Assembly: GCA_963815295.1 (NCBI GenBank)
Contig: CAWFFZ010000001.1
Span: 186,001 to 250,000 of the forward strand
Length of the DNA: 64,000 nucleotides
Direction of reading: 5' to 3'
Source: JACDHG01 sp963815295
GTDB taxonomy: Bacteria; Actinomycetota; Actinomycetes; Propionibacteriales; Nocardioidaceae
The position numbers were made by a program, and so were the translations under genes. Shown piece by piece: positions 25,256 through 35,076 of the stretch. Under the pieces are notes generated by a model. It had not been told where the DNA came from. It did not search any database and worked only from the letters and a program-made list of their open reading frames with translations. Every line of letters begins with the position of its first letter. Position 1 is the first letter of the stretch.

Positions 25256-26230
25256 TCAGTACGCGAGGGAACGATCGACGGCGTCGAGCACGCGGTCGAG
25301 GTCGGGGAGGTAGTCCTCCTCGATCCGGCTCGGCGGGTAGGGGGTGTCGAAACCGGCGACGCGCAAGACGGGTGACTCCAGCGAGTAGAAGCACTCCTCG
25401 GTGATCCGCGCCGACAGCTCCGAGCCGAGACCGAGCGAGACCGGCGCCTCGTGCACGACAACGGCACGCCCCGTCTTGCGGACGGAAGCGAACACGGGTG
25501 CGAGGTCGAGCGGCGAGAGCGTGCGCAAGTCGATGACCTCGATGCTCTTGCTCTCCTCTTCGGCGGCGATGGCGGCCTCGAGCGACGTCTTGACCATCGG
25601 TCCGTAGGCCAGCACCGTCACGTCGCTGCCCTCCCTGACCAGTCGGGACTTGAACAATCCCTCGGGAGGCAGTGACTCGTCGAGCTCGGCCTTCTCCCAG
25701 TAGCGACGCTTCGGCTCGAGGAACACGATCGGGTCGTCGGACTCGATGGCCTGCTGGATCATCCAGAAGGCGTCGACGGGGTTGGAGCACGCGACGACCT
25801 TGAGACCGGCCGTGTGGGCGAAGTACGCCTCGGGGCTCTCGCTGTGGTGCTCGACGGCCCCAATGCCACCCCCGAAAGGGATGCGGATGACGATCGGCAT
25901 CTTCACCAGGCCGCGGCTGCGGAAGTGCAGCTTGGCGACCTGACTGACGATCTGGTCGTATGCCGGATAGACGAACCCGTCGAACTGGATCTCGCAGACC
26001 GGTCGGTAGCCGCGCATCGCCAGACCGACCGCCGTACCGAGGATCCCTGACTCTGCGAGCGGGGTGTCGATGACACGGTCCTCGCCGAAGTCCTTCTGGA
26101 GGCCGTCGGTGATCCGGAACACGCCGCCCAGCTTGCCGACGTCCTCACCCATGATGATGACCTTGGAGTCCTTCTCCATGGCAGCCCGAAGGCCCATGTT
26201 GACTCCCTTTCCCAGCGTGATGGCGGTCAT
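25256..26230 (-). CDS. bkdB: Branched-chain 2-oxoacid dehydrogenase E1 beta subunit
   Basis: This 324-residue transketolase-like beta subunit pairs with the upstream alpha subunit to bind thiamine diphosphate. Its GEDVGKLGGVFRITDGL near residue 28 and DTPLAESGILGTAVGLAMRG near 55 (the cofactor-activating glutamate) are typical. FGGGIGAVEHHSES and the C-terminal DTPYPPSRIEEDYLPDLDRV also match. Its ATG overlaps the stop of the alpha gene (26227-26230), and E2 follows 24 bases later. Confidence 0.9.
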   Translation of the reverse strand: MTAITLGKGVNMGLRAAMEKDSKVIIMGEDVGKLGGVFRITDGLQKDFGEDRVIDTPLAESGILGTAVGLAMRGYRPVCEIQFDGFVYPAYDQIVSQVAKLHFRSRGLVKMPIVIRIPFGGGIGAVEHHSESPEAYFAHTAGLKVVACSNPVDAFWMIQQAIESDDPIVFLEPKRRYWEKAELDESLPPEGLFKSRLVREGSDVTVLAYGPMVKTSLEAAIAAEEESKSIEVIDLRTLSPLDLAPVFASVRKTGRAVVVHEAPVSLGLGSELSARITEECFYSLESPVLRVAGFDTPYPPSRIEEDYLPDLDRVLDAVDRSLAY

Positions 26231-27399
26231 GACAGCGATCCCTCGTGCGACTCCTGGCCTTCGAAGGACGACAGGTACTCGGCGAACTGGGCCCGCTGTG
26301 CCTCCAGCTCAGGCGTGATCTCTTCGTAGACCTGGTCGAAGATGTCGAGGGGGCTCGGGTCGGGCAGCTCGAGACAGCCCTTGCGCAGGTGCACTGCCAG
26401 CTCCTCGGCCTCTGCCTCGATGGACGCGTAGTAGTCCTCGTCGGCCACGCCACTTCGCGAGAGGTAGGCCTTCACCCGTTCGATCGGATCCTTGAGCTTC
26501 CAGTGCTCGAGCTCCTCGGTCACGCGGTACTTCGTCGGGTCGTCGGACGTGGTGTGGGCGCCCATCCGGTAGGTGTAGGCCTCGACGAACGTCGGGCCGC
26601 TGCCTTCACGGGCGCGCTGCAACGCAGCCTGGGTGACGGCATACACCGCGAGCACGTCGTTGCCGTCGACGCGAAGGCCCGGGAATCCGAAGCCGAGCGC
26701 ACGCTGATAGAGCGGAATGCGGGTCTGGCGCTCGATGGGTTCGGAGATGGCCCACTGGTTGTTCTGGCAGAAGAAGACGACAGGAGCGTTGAACACACTT
26801 GCCCAGATGAAGGACTCGTTGACGTCGCCCTGGCTGGTCGCGCCGTCACCGAAGTAGGCAATGACGGCCGCATCACGGTCGGGGTCGCCCGTGCCGACGG
26901 CGCCGTCGCGCTGCATGCCCATGGCGTAGCCGGTCGCGTGGAGCGCCTGGGCACCGATCACGATCGTGTAGAGGGCGAACTTGTCGGCCAGCGGATCCCA
27001 GCCACCTTGGTCGACGCCTCGGAACAGTCCGAGCAGGTGCAGCGGGTCGATGCCGCGGGTCCACGCGACGCCATGCTCGCGGTAGGTCGGGAAGGCGTAG
27101 TCCTGGTCCTTCAACGCACGGCCCGAGCCGATCTGGGCGGCCTCCTGGCCGAGCAGGCTGGCCCAGATGCCGAGCTCGCCTTGCCGCTGCAGGGCGGTGG
27201 CCTCGGTGTCGATGCGTCGGGTCAGGACCAGGTCGCGGTAGAAGCCCAGGATCGCCTGGTCATCAAGATCGAAGGAGAAATCAGGGTGTTCGACGCGCTC
27301 ACCTTCGGGCGTCAGCAGTTGGATCAATTCGGGCCCGGCACCCTCGTGGCTCGGCCCGAAGACCTCACCGAGGCCCGGACCGAAAGCGGCGTCAGTCAC
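26227..27399 (-). CDS. bkdA: Branched-chain 2-oxoacid dehydrogenase E1 alpha subunit
   Basis: This 390-residue subunit decarboxylates the 2-oxoacid on thiamine diphosphate. The cofactor/Mg motif GDGATSQGDVNESFIWASVFNAPVVFFCQNN is at about residues 178-208, and the phosphorylation-loop region TYRMGAHTTSDDPTKYR near 277 is also conserved. It starts at GTG 27399 with AAGGGAG 6 bases upstream. It is the first gene of the three-gene operon, with palindromes in its upstream region. Confidence 0.9.
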   Translation of the reverse strand: MTDAAFGPGLGEVFGPSHEGAGPELIQLLTPEGERVEHPDFSFDLDDQAILGFYRDLVLTRRIDTEATALQRQGELGIWASLLGQEAAQIGSGRALKDQDYAFPTYREHGVAWTRGIDPLHLLGLFRGVDQGGWDPLADKFALYTIVIGAQALHATGYAMGMQRDGAVGTGDPDRDAAVIAYFGDGATSQGDVNESFIWASVFNAPVVFFCQNNQWAISEPIERQTRIPLYQRALGFGFPGLRVDGNDVLAVYAVTQAALQRAREGSGPTFVEAYTYRMGAHTTSDDPTKYRVTEELEHWKLKDPIERVKAYLSRSGVADEDYYASIEAEAEELAVHLRKGCLELPDPSPLDIFDQVYEEITPELEAQRAQFAEYLSSFEGQESHEGSLS

Positions 27400-27447
27400 G
27401 TGAACTCCCTTGAGTCATCCGGTACCCGGGATCGCCAGCACCGTGGA

Positions 27448-27478
27448 TGGTCGTCAACGACCACCGCCACGAGGTGGT
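27448..27478. promoter_or_regulatory. Nested inverted repeats upstream of bkdA
   Basis: TGGTCGT-CA-ACGACCA (27448-27463) overlaps a second dyad ACCACC (27460-27465) / GGTGGT (27473-27478). They lie about 50-80 bases before the bkdA start in the 262-bp gap between bkdA and the divergent DMT transporter. Possible site for a local or Lrp/BkdR-type regulator; no such gene is in the window. Confidence 0.45.
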
Positions 27479-27648
27479 GTGGAGGTCGGCCGCCGTGGCC
27501 CTGTGACAGCAACCACAACGAGGCCAGGTCTAGCCGCAGGATACCGACTTACGGCGGATCGCTCCTAATCGCGGCCGGGCTGTGCGACTTGACCGGATCT
27601 CGCCCACGACTGTCCAAAAACAAGGCGACGACTGTCGGACGTCGCGCC

Positions 27649-27654
27649 TAGGCT
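27649..27654 (+). promoter_or_regulatory. Leaderless promoter -10 box for the DMT transporter
   Basis: TAGGCT ends seven bases before the ATG at 27662, so transcription would begin at or next to the start codon. No ribosome site lies between them. This matches the leaderless layout common in actinobacteria. Confidence 0.6.
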
Positions 27655-27661
27655 AGGCACC

Positions 27662-28657
27662 ATGCGACAGGAGCAACAGGAGCAGATACCCCTGTCTGAG
27701 ACGGACAGCTCGGTGTCTGGCCGCAGGCAGGCCTCGGCTCTGCTCATCGCCGTCGCGCTCGGGATCGTGTACGTCGTCTGGGGCTCCACCTACCTCGCCA
27801 TCCGGATCACGGTGGAGGACCTGCCGGCCATGGCGTCGGCCTCCTGGCGCTACGGCACCGCTGGCATCATCCTCGGCGCGATCCTCGCCGCCCGGAGCGG
27901 ACTCAGCGTGCTGCGCGTCAGCTGGCCAGAGCTAATCGGCTGTGCCTTCCTCGGCCTCCTGCTGCCGACACTCGGAAACGGTCTCGTCAGCGTCGGCGAG
28001 CAGCAGGGTGCTCCCTCTGGGATAGCCGCCCTGATCGTCGCCGCCGTTCCGCTCTGGGTGATCGTCTACCGGATGGCCACCGGCGACTGGCCGCGGCGGT
28101 GGACCGTCGTCGGGGTCCTGATCGGGTTCGGCGGCCTCGTCGGGCTCGTCACGGCGACCGGTCTCGATGGTGATGTGCGCTGGGGCGCCTGCCTCATCAT
28201 CGTCGTCGCGACCGTCTGCTGGTCGTTCGGCTCGTGGGCAACGCCTCGCCTCACGTTGCCACGCAACCCGTTCGTGACGGCTGTCTACGAAATGCTGACC
28301 GGCTCGCTCTTCCTCATCATCGGCGCGACTCTGCGGGGAGAGGCGCTCATTCCGCAGTCCGCCCCACGAGACTCATGGCTGGCGTGGAGCTATCTGGTCG
28401 TCTTCGGCACGGTGGTGGCGTTCACGGCGTACGTCTGGGTGCTGTCGGTGGCGCCGATCTCTCTGGTCGCGACCTACGCCTACGTCAACCCGGTCGTCGC
28501 CGTGTTCCTCGGCTGGCTGATCTTGTCGGAGGCAGTCACGCCGGCAGTGCTCATTGGCGGTGCGGTTGTCGTTGCGGCAGTGGCGGTCGTCGTGTCGTCG
28601 GAGCGCCGACCTGCGCCAAAGCCCCTCGATCGCGACAAGGGCGAGGCCGCGTCCTGA
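27662..28657 (+). CDS. EamA/DMT superfamily transporter
   Basis: This 331-residue inner-membrane protein has about ten membrane helices in two EamA repeats, the first beginning VALGIVYVVWGSTYLAIRIT (residues ~31-50). The C-terminal repeat ends VNPVVAVFLGWLILSEAVTPAVLIGGAVVVAAVAVVV with a short basic tail. Members export amino acids, nucleosides or drugs; the substrate is unknown. It is transcribed alone, apparently from a leaderless promoter, divergent from the bkd operon. Confidence 0.85.
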   Translation: MRQEQQEQIPLSETDSSVSGRRQASALLIAVALGIVYVVWGSTYLAIRITVEDLPAMASASWRYGTAGIILGAILAARSGLSVLRVSWPELIGCAFLGLLLPTLGNGLVSVGEQQGAPSGIAALIVAAVPLWVIVYRMATGDWPRRWTVVGVLIGFGGLVGLVTATGLDGDVRWGACLIIVVATVCWSFGSWATPRLTLPRNPFVTAVYEMLTGSLFLIIGATLRGEALIPQSAPRDSWLAWSYLVVFGTVVAFTAYVWVLSVAPISLVATYAYVNPVVAVFLGWLILSEAVTPAVLIGGAVVVAAVAVVVSSERRPAPKPLDRDKGEAAS

Positions 28658-28698
28658 GCCACGCCCCTCCGCCATGGGACGCAGCCGTCCGCCACGGC

Positions 28699-28704
28699 TA
28701 GATT
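28699..28704 (+). promoter_or_regulatory. Leaderless promoter -10 box for the phosphatase-fold gene
   Basis: TAGATT ends seven bases before the ATG at 28712, which fixes that ATG rather than the in-frame TTG at 28703 as the start. Confidence 0.6.
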
Positions 28705-28711
28705 GACGGTC

Positions 28712-30148
28712 ATGTCCAGGCGCATCATCTTGTTCGAGCTCAACGAAGTCCCGTGGAAGATCGTGGACGACTACACGGCCGACCATCTCGACTCTGCCCT
28801 CGCGGGCGTCATGTCACGATCGACTTGCTTCACCTCCATGGCCGCCGACCGTGGCCACCTCTCGCCTTGGACGACCTGGCCGACCTTCCACCGCGGCGTC
28901 AACGACGAGAAGCACATGATCGCCAGCTTCGGGCAGGACCACGAGGCCGCGGACGCCGACTACCCGCCTATCTGGGAGCTCCTCCAGCGAGCCGGAGTCT
29001 CGGTCGGCATCTGCGGCACCCTGCACTCGTTCCCGGTCCCGGCCGACATCAGCGACTACAGCTTCTACCTCCCTGACGCGTTCGCTACCGAGCCGGTCGC
29101 TGTGCCACCCGAGCTTGTGACGTTCCAAGAGTTCAACCTGAAGATGTCGCGGGAGTCGGCCCGCAATGTCGACACCGGTGTGCCCATCAAGGAGGCAGTC
29201 AAGGTCCTGAGGAAGACACCGTCACTCGGCATCCGTCCCAAGACTTATGCCGCTCTGGCCGGCCAGCTCGTGGCTGAGCGCCGCCAGCCGTGGAAGAGCA
29301 ACCGGCGCCGCACCCTGCAGTCCGTGCTCGCGTTCGACCTCTACATGAAGCAGCTGCACCGCAGCGAGCCAGCCTTCAGCTCCTTCTTCACCAACCATGT
29401 GGCCTCGGCAATGCACCGCTACTGGGCGGCTTCCTACCCCGGCGACTACGCCGAGCTCAACCTCGACGACGACTGGATGCAGACCTACCGGCAGGAGCTG
29501 CCCTGGGCGATGGGCCAGGCTGACGCCATGCTGGCGCGGCTGGTGAAGTTCGTCGATGCCCATCCGTCATACCAGCTATGGATTGCGTCGAGCATGGGTC
29601 AGTTCGCGACCCGCGCCCAGGCACTGGAGACGCAGGTCTTCTTGACGAAGCTGCCGAAGTTCATGGAGGCTCTCGGGTTGCCGCGCGACAAGGGCTGGGA
29701 GAAGCGACCCGCCATGCTGCCGCAGTGCAATGTCGCCGTCGACGAGGAGTACCGCGAGACCTTCGAGGCCGGCTTGGCGAAGCTCCGGATCGGTGGCAAG
29801 CGAGTCGGCTACAAGCGCACGGATACCGGCTTCTTCTCGATGACCTTCGGCCAGAACAACCTGCACGACAAGCCCAGGGCGGTGGTCTTCGAAGGCAAGC
29901 CGCGCAAGATGGCGAGCATGGGTTTCGAGGCGGTGGAGATCGAGGACCGGTCCGACACCACGGCTTACCACGTCCCGGAAGGCATCCTGGCGATCTACGA
30001 CCCAGCGGATGTGTCGCCGAAGCCCAGCGAGCGACCGGAGATCTCCGTGCTAGCCGTGGCTCCGGCACTGCTGAAGAACTTCGGCGTGGAGCCGCGGCCC
30101 TACATGGCCCCCGAAGCCGAGCTCACCGGGGCAGTGTTCGGCACGTAG
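28712..30148 (+). CDS. Alkaline-phosphatase-superfamily-like protein
   Basis: This 478-residue protein looks like a member of the phosphodiesterase/phosphomutase branch of the alkaline phosphatase fold. The N-terminus (RRIILFELNEVPWKIVDDY) has the leading strand and a metal-type acidic residue. TFHRGVNDEKH near residue 65-75 may hold the nucleophile, and FFTNHVASAMHRYWAASYPG near 225 has the paired Asn/His metal pattern seen in such enzymes. No signal peptide is seen, so it is probably cytosolic. Family and substrate are not certain; glycan- or nucleotide-linked phosphoesters are possible. Confidence 0.55.
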   Translation: MSRRIILFELNEVPWKIVDDYTADHLDSALAGVMSRSTCFTSMAADRGHLSPWTTWPTFHRGVNDEKHMIASFGQDHEAADADYPPIWELLQRAGVSVGICGTLHSFPVPADISDYSFYLPDAFATEPVAVPPELVTFQEFNLKMSRESARNVDTGVPIKEAVKVLRKTPSLGIRPKTYAALAGQLVAERRQPWKSNRRRTLQSVLAFDLYMKQLHRSEPAFSSFFTNHVASAMHRYWAASYPGDYAELNLDDDWMQTYRQELPWAMGQADAMLARLVKFVDAHPSYQLWIASSMGQFATRAQALETQVFLTKLPKFMEALGLPRDKGWEKRPAMLPQCNVAVDEEYRETFEAGLAKLRIGGKRVGYKRTDTGFFSMTFGQNNLHDKPRAVVFEGKPRKMASMGFEAVEIEDRSDTTAYHVPEGILAIYDPADVSPKPSERPEISVLAVAPALLKNFGVEPRPYMAPEAELTGAVFGT

Positions 30149-30158
30149 GTCCTCTGCC

Positions 30159-31982
30159 TCAGGCGAGGGAGGCGATCCACGCGTTGTGCAGGTCGGAGAA
30201 CCGGCCCTCGCCCGACGAGATCAACTCCTCGGGTGACCCGTCCTCGACGATCTCGCCGTGCTCCATGACGAGCACCCGATCGGCGATCTCCACTGTCGAC
30301 AGGCGGTGCGCGATGATGATGGCCGTGCGGTCGACGAGGATCGTGCGAAGCGCGCGTTGGACGAGCCGCTCCGAGGGCACGTCGAGGCTTGACGTCGCCT
30401 CGTCGAGGATCAGCACGGCGGGGTCGGCCAGGAACGCCCTGGCGAACGCCACCAGCTGTCGCTGGCCGGCGGAAAGCCTTGCCCCACGGTTGGCGACATC
30501 GGTGTCGTAGCCCTCCGGCAGGCCCACGATGAAGTCGTGCGCACCGATCGCCTTCGCGGCCTCGACGACCTGGTCCATCGACGCGTCTGGCTTTCCGAAA
30601 CGGATGTTGTCAGCCACGCTGCCGTTGAACAGGAAGTTCTCCTGAGTCACCATCACCACCGAGGCACGCAGGTCGTCTTCTCCGATGTCGCGCAGGTCGA
30701 CTCCGTCGAGTGTGATGCGTCCGGAGTCGGGGTCGTAGAACCTCGACACCAGCTTGGCGAGCGTCGTCTTCCCGGCGCCCGTAGTCCCGACCAGTGCCAG
30801 CGCCATCCCGGCGGGCACCTCGAGCTCGAGGTCTGACAGCACATTGCGGTCCTCGACGTACGAGAACGACACGTGGTCGAGGTGCACCGCACCGCGGGCG
30901 TCCTTCATCGAGGTTGGCGCGAGCGGCTCGGGCACCGAAGGCTCCTCCTCGAGCACACCCGACAGCTTCTCGAGTGCCGCCGAGGCAGACTGGAAGGTGT
31001 TGTAGAACTGCGAGATCTCCTGCATGGGCTCGAAGAACTGCCGCAGATAGAGCAGGAACGCGGCAAGCACTCCGACGGTGACCTCGTCGTTGAACGCCAG
31101 GTGTGCGCCGTAGACGAGCACCACCACGATGGTGACGTTCCCGAGCAGCTTGATGCCGGGCATGAACGTGCCGACGAGGCGGAATGCCCGCTCGTTCGCC
31201 TGTCGGTAGTCGTCGTCGACGGCGTCGAAGATCTCCTGGTTGCGGCCCTCGCGCCGGAAGGCCTGCACAGCGCGCATGCCCTGGATCGTCTCGACGAAGT
31301 GGATGATGACGACCGCCACGGTTTCGCGGGTACGACGATAGGCAATCGCCGACTCGCGCCGGAACCAGCGAGTGAGCAGATAGAGGAACGGGATGCACGA
31401 GAGTGCGACCAGTCCGAGCTCGAGGTCGAGCACCAGCAGCAGCACCGCGGTCCCGAAGAGCGTCAGGACCGCCGTGACGAGGCCGTCGAAGCCGGTTTCG
31501 AGCAGCTCGTAGATGGCATCGATGTCGGACGTCTGCCGAGAGATCACGCGACCGGACGTGTAGTCGTCGTGGAACGCCGGCGACAGCTTCTGGAAGTGTG
31601 AGAAGACCCGGCGACGCAGCGTCACCAGGACCTTCTGCCCGACGGTGCCGGCGATCAGCAAGAAGATCTGGCGGGTGATCGCCTGAATGGCCACCGCGAC
31701 CAGCAGCGCCGCGACGATCGTGAGCAGGACCTGGCTACCTTCCCCATCGACGATCGGTGGGATGCCCTTGTCGATGCCCTCCTTGACGAGGTAGGGCACG
31801 GACAGACGGGCGGCGTTCTCGATCAGCACCGCCACCAGCAACCAGCAGAGGGTCCTCCTGTGCGGACGCAGAAGCTGGCCGAGCAGCCGCCGCGACCGTT
31901 CTCTGAGTACGAGCGAGACCTTGTCAGGGATGTCGTCGTTGTCCTCGGCCGCGACGCCGCGCCAGTCTTTCGTCGTTGTCAT
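30159..31982 (-). CDS. ABC exporter subunit (fused permease-ATPase), second half of a heterodimer
   Basis: This 607-residue protein has an exporter-type six-helix membrane domain (residues ~40-330) and a nucleotide-binding domain with GTTGAGKTTLAKLV, signature SAGQRQLVAFARA, and VLILDEATSSLD followed by AHRLSTVE. A catalytic glutamate follows Walker B (DE). The upstream ABC gene has LDDTLSALD, so this subunit supplies the competent site, as in TM287/288-like heterodimers. The ATG overlaps the upstream gene stop (31979-31982). The substrate may be a drug, lipid or peptide. Confidence 0.88.
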   Translation of the reverse strand: MTTTKDWRGVAAEDNDDIPDKVSLVLRERSRRLLGQLLRPHRRTLCWLLVAVLIENAARLSVPYLVKEGIDKGIPPIVDGEGSQVLLTIVAALLVAVAIQAITRQIFLLIAGTVGQKVLVTLRRRVFSHFQKLSPAFHDDYTSGRVISRQTSDIDAIYELLETGFDGLVTAVLTLFGTAVLLLVLDLELGLVALSCIPFLYLLTRWFRRESAIAYRRTRETVAVVIIHFVETIQGMRAVQAFRREGRNQEIFDAVDDDYRQANERAFRLVGTFMPGIKLLGNVTIVVVLVYGAHLAFNDEVTVGVLAAFLLYLRQFFEPMQEISQFYNTFQSASAALEKLSGVLEEEPSVPEPLAPTSMKDARGAVHLDHVSFSYVEDRNVLSDLELEVPAGMALALVGTTGAGKTTLAKLVSRFYDPDSGRITLDGVDLRDIGEDDLRASVVMVTQENFLFNGSVADNIRFGKPDASMDQVVEAAKAIGAHDFIVGLPEGYDTDVANRGARLSAGQRQLVAFARAFLADPAVLILDEATSSLDVPSERLVQRALRTILVDRTAIIIAHRLSTVEIADRVLVMEHGEIVEDGSPEELISSGEGRFSDLHNAWIASLA

Positions 31983-33786
31983 CGCAGCGCCGCCTCCCCC
32001 TCGAGCTCGCGACTGTCTTCATCGGTGTCACCGGCCAGCAGGTCGTGGTACGCCGGCACGGTGGTGAGCAGCTCGTGGTGCGAGCCGACGTGAGTGATCG
32101 TGCCGCCTTGCAGCAGTGCCACGCGGTCTGCCAACAACACCGTCGACGCACGGTGCGCCACGACGATCCCGGTGGCCTGGGCAAGCACCCGTCGCAACGC
32201 CTTCTCGACGAGAGCCTCCGTGTGGACGTCGAGAGCAGAGAGCGTGTCGTCGAGGACGAGGATTCGCGGCTTGGCGAGCACCGCCCGGGCGAGGGCCAGG
32301 CGCTGCCGCTGGCCACCAGACAACGACATACCTTGCTCGCCGATCCGGGTGTCGAGCCCCCAGGGAAGGTCGTAGACGAAGCTCGCCTGGGCGGTCTCGA
32401 TCGCGGCGGTGACATCCTCGTCGCTGGCGTCGGGACGCCCGAGCGTGATGTTCTCGCGCGCGCTCATCGAGAACAGCGTCGGCTCCTCGAAAGCGGTCGC
32501 AACGATCTCGCGCAGCGAAGGCAGCGTCGAGTTCGCGGACGTCGACCTCGTCGATCGTGATCCGACCCGCGGTGACGTCGTACAACCGTGGCACGAGCGA
32601 GACCAGGGCAGTCTTGCCGGACCCGGTTGCACCGACGATCGCCACCGTCTCGCCCGGGTCGAGGTCGAGGTTGACGTCACGGAGGACGAGCTCACCGGAG
32701 TCCGGGAAATGGAAATCCACGTGCTCGAGGCGCAGGCGACCTTGTGGGTCGGGCAGCGTGACCGTGCCCCCGGTCACCGACGACTCCGTGTCGAAGATCT
32801 CCATCACGCGGTCGGCCGCCGTCAGCGCCTCCTGGGCCATCGCCAAGATGAACCCCAGGGCTTCGATGGGCCAGATCAGGCTGAGCATCAAGATGATGAA
32901 CGCGACCAGGGTGCCAGGGGTGAGCGCGTCACGGCCGACCGCGAGTGCGCCCAGCAGCAACACGATGGCGAGGCTGACGTTCGGGATGACCTCGAGAATC
33001 GTCCAGAACCGGCTGGACAGTCGCACCTTCTCGATCGACGTGTCGTACAGCATCTGCGTGCGGTCGTCGAACTTGTTCTCCACGTGTGGCACGCCGCCCG
33101 AACGACTTGATCGCGCGGAAGCCGACCGCGGCTTCCTCGACCGCGGTGGCGACATCGCCTTGCTGGTCCTGGACACGACGCGAGACGACGACGTACTTCT
33201 CCTCGAACCGCTTGCTGAGGGCGATGATCGGAATGGCCGAGACCGCGACCACGACACCGAGTGGCCAGTACATGTTGAGCAGCACGATCGTCACCACGGT
33301 CAGCTGCAGGATGTTGATGAACAGGAAGAGCAGCCCGAAGCCGGTGAAGCGGCGGATCGCGCTCAGGTCGACGGTGATGCGCGACAGCAGCTGTCCGCTC
33401 TGCCAGCGGCCGTGGAACTCCATGGGGAGCGCTTGCATGTGCCGGTAGAGGTCGTTGCGGACCGCAGTCTCGAACCCCAGGACTGCGCGAGCTTGCACCC
33501 AGCGCCTGATCAGGATCAAGGCGGCCTCGGTGATTCCGAGAGCCATCGCCAGCAGGCCGAGGGGCAGGATCGCGTCAGAGTCACCGTTTTCGATGGGGCC
33601 GTCGATGATCGCCTTGGTGGTGAGCGGGATGGCCAGGCTGACGAAGACGCCAGCGATCGCTGTGGTCGCCATGATCACGAGCGCTCCCACATAGGGCCGC
33701 AGGTAGGAACGCAACCTCCACAACGAGCGAACACCGCCTTTGCGGGGCGGTGCGAATCCAGCAGTTCCGGCGGTCGGCACACTCAT
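31979..33786 (-). pseudogene. ABC exporter subunit, first half of a heterodimer (two frameshifts)
   Basis: The N-terminal part (from ATG 33786) carries the exporter membrane domain (SLWRLRSYLRPYVGALVIMA, then IPLTTKAIIDG) and runs to GFRAIKSFG. One extra base near 33091-33100 shifts the frame before HVENKFDDRTQMLYDTS. A second extra base near 32525 shifts it between VDVRELD and LPSLREIVATAFEEPTLFS. Removing both gives 601 residues with GATGSGKTALVSLV, LSGGQRQRLALARAVL and VLDDTLSALD. The aspartate in place of the catalytic glutamate (LVLDDTLS) fits the degenerate half of a heterodimer. The downstream partner is intact. Confidence 0.85.
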
Positions 33787-33949
33787 CAGAGGGCGGGGGC
33801 TCCTTGCTCGGCGGGAAGTGAGCCCGCGGAGGTCGAGGCGGGCGGTGGGAGTGGGTGGAGAAGCCGTCAGGGCTGTGTAAGCACCACTTTACTGCAAGCC
33901 TCTAACGCGATGCGAACCGATAAATCAGCAACAATGCAGCCGGAGCCGT

Positions 33950-35027
33950 TCAGCCTCGCTGCTCGCGCCAGTTGCGGGCGACGTCGAGCAGCCGGTCGTT
34001 GGCGATCACTTCACCGATCGTCACCCTCGCGCCTTCGCCGTCAAAGGGGCGGACGCTCAGGCCGGCCAAGCCGCACTGTCGCGGCGAAGTCGAGAGTGGC
34101 CGCGCCCAGGCCGAACCACAGGAAATTGCCCTCGGGGCGGGGGATGTCCCATCCCTGGTCGAGCAAGGCCGCATGGATCCGCTCGCGCTCGGCGACGAGC
34201 TCCTTGACGCGTGCGGCGAGCTCGTCCTCGGCGGCCAGCGACGCAACGGCGGCCACCTGCGCGACGTGGGAAACGCCGAACGGCAGTGAGCACTTGCGGA
34301 TGGCCTCAGCAACCGGCGCCGGTCCGACGGCATACCCCACCCGAAGGCCGGCCAGACCGTAGGCCTTGGAGAAGGTCCGGAGCACGACGACGTTGTCGCG
34401 ACCGCGAGCGAGGTCGAGCCCGTCAACAGTGTCGGCGTCGGTGACGAACTCCCGGTAGGCCTCGTCCACGACCACGAGCACGTGATCCGGCACTGCCTCT
34501 ACCAGCGCCAGCAGTTCGTCGCGGTGGACCACCGGCCCGGTCGGGTTGTTGGGCGTGCAGACCAGGACGACCTTGGTCTTGGCGGTGACGGCGTCCGCCA
34601 TGGCAGGCAGGTCGTGGCGCGCGTCGGAGTCGAGCGGAATCTGGATGCCGGTCGCGCCCGTCACGCCGACGGCGATCGGGTAGGCCTCGAACGAACGCCA
34701 GGCATACACGACCTCGTCGCCCTCGGCGCACACCGCTTGCAACAGGTGGTACAGAACCGCGACCGAGCCGGTCCCCGTTGCGACCTGGTCGACCGAGACC
34801 CCGAGCTTGGCCGCGATCGCTGCGCGCAACGCGCCCACACCCATGTCGGGATAGCGGTTCATCTCACCCGCAGCGACTGCTACCTGCTCGAGCACACTCG
34901 GCAGCGGCGGGTACGGGTTCTCGTTGCTGGACAACTTGTACGACGCCTGCGCGCCGGCGCTCGGTGGCTGCCCTGCCTTGTACGCAGGGATCGCGTCGAG
35001 TGCCTCACGGAACCGTGGTGACGTCAT
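33950..35027 (-). pseudogene. hisC: Histidinol-phosphate aminotransferase-like protein HisC (one-base frameshift)
   Basis: A class-II PLP aminotransferase that would make histidinol phosphate from imidazole-acetol phosphate, or transaminate aromatic 2-oxoacids. YKLSSNENPYPPLPSV, VCTPNNPTGPVVHRDEL, VVDEAYREF and TFSKAYGLAGLRVGYA (PLP lysine near residue 225) are all clear. Near 34068 one extra base sends the frame to an early stop at 34041. Removing it restores RLAGLSVRPFDGEGARVTIG and a stop at 33950, giving 358 residues, normal for HisC. No other his gene is nearby, so a second, paralogous role (aromatic aminotransferase, PatA-like) is possible. Its divergent neighbour is an EamA transporter. 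Confidence 0.82.
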
Positions 35028-35062
35028 ACCTCACACCCTAACGACGGCCTTCCGGCGCTGGT

Positions 35063-35068
35063 TATCGT
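35063..35068 (+). promoter_or_regulatory. Leaderless promoter -10 box for the EamA transporter
   Basis: TATCGT ends eight bases before the ATG at 35077; no ribosome site is present. It supports that ATG over in-frame upstream codons that lie inside the divergent hisC gene. Confidence 0.5.
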
Positions 35069-35076
35069 CGGCTCTC

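Noticed and set aside
26245..27651. Long open frame on the + strand opposite bkdA
   Set aside because: Shadow frame created by high GC; the opposite strand encodes a clear E1 alpha with catalytic motifs and normal length.
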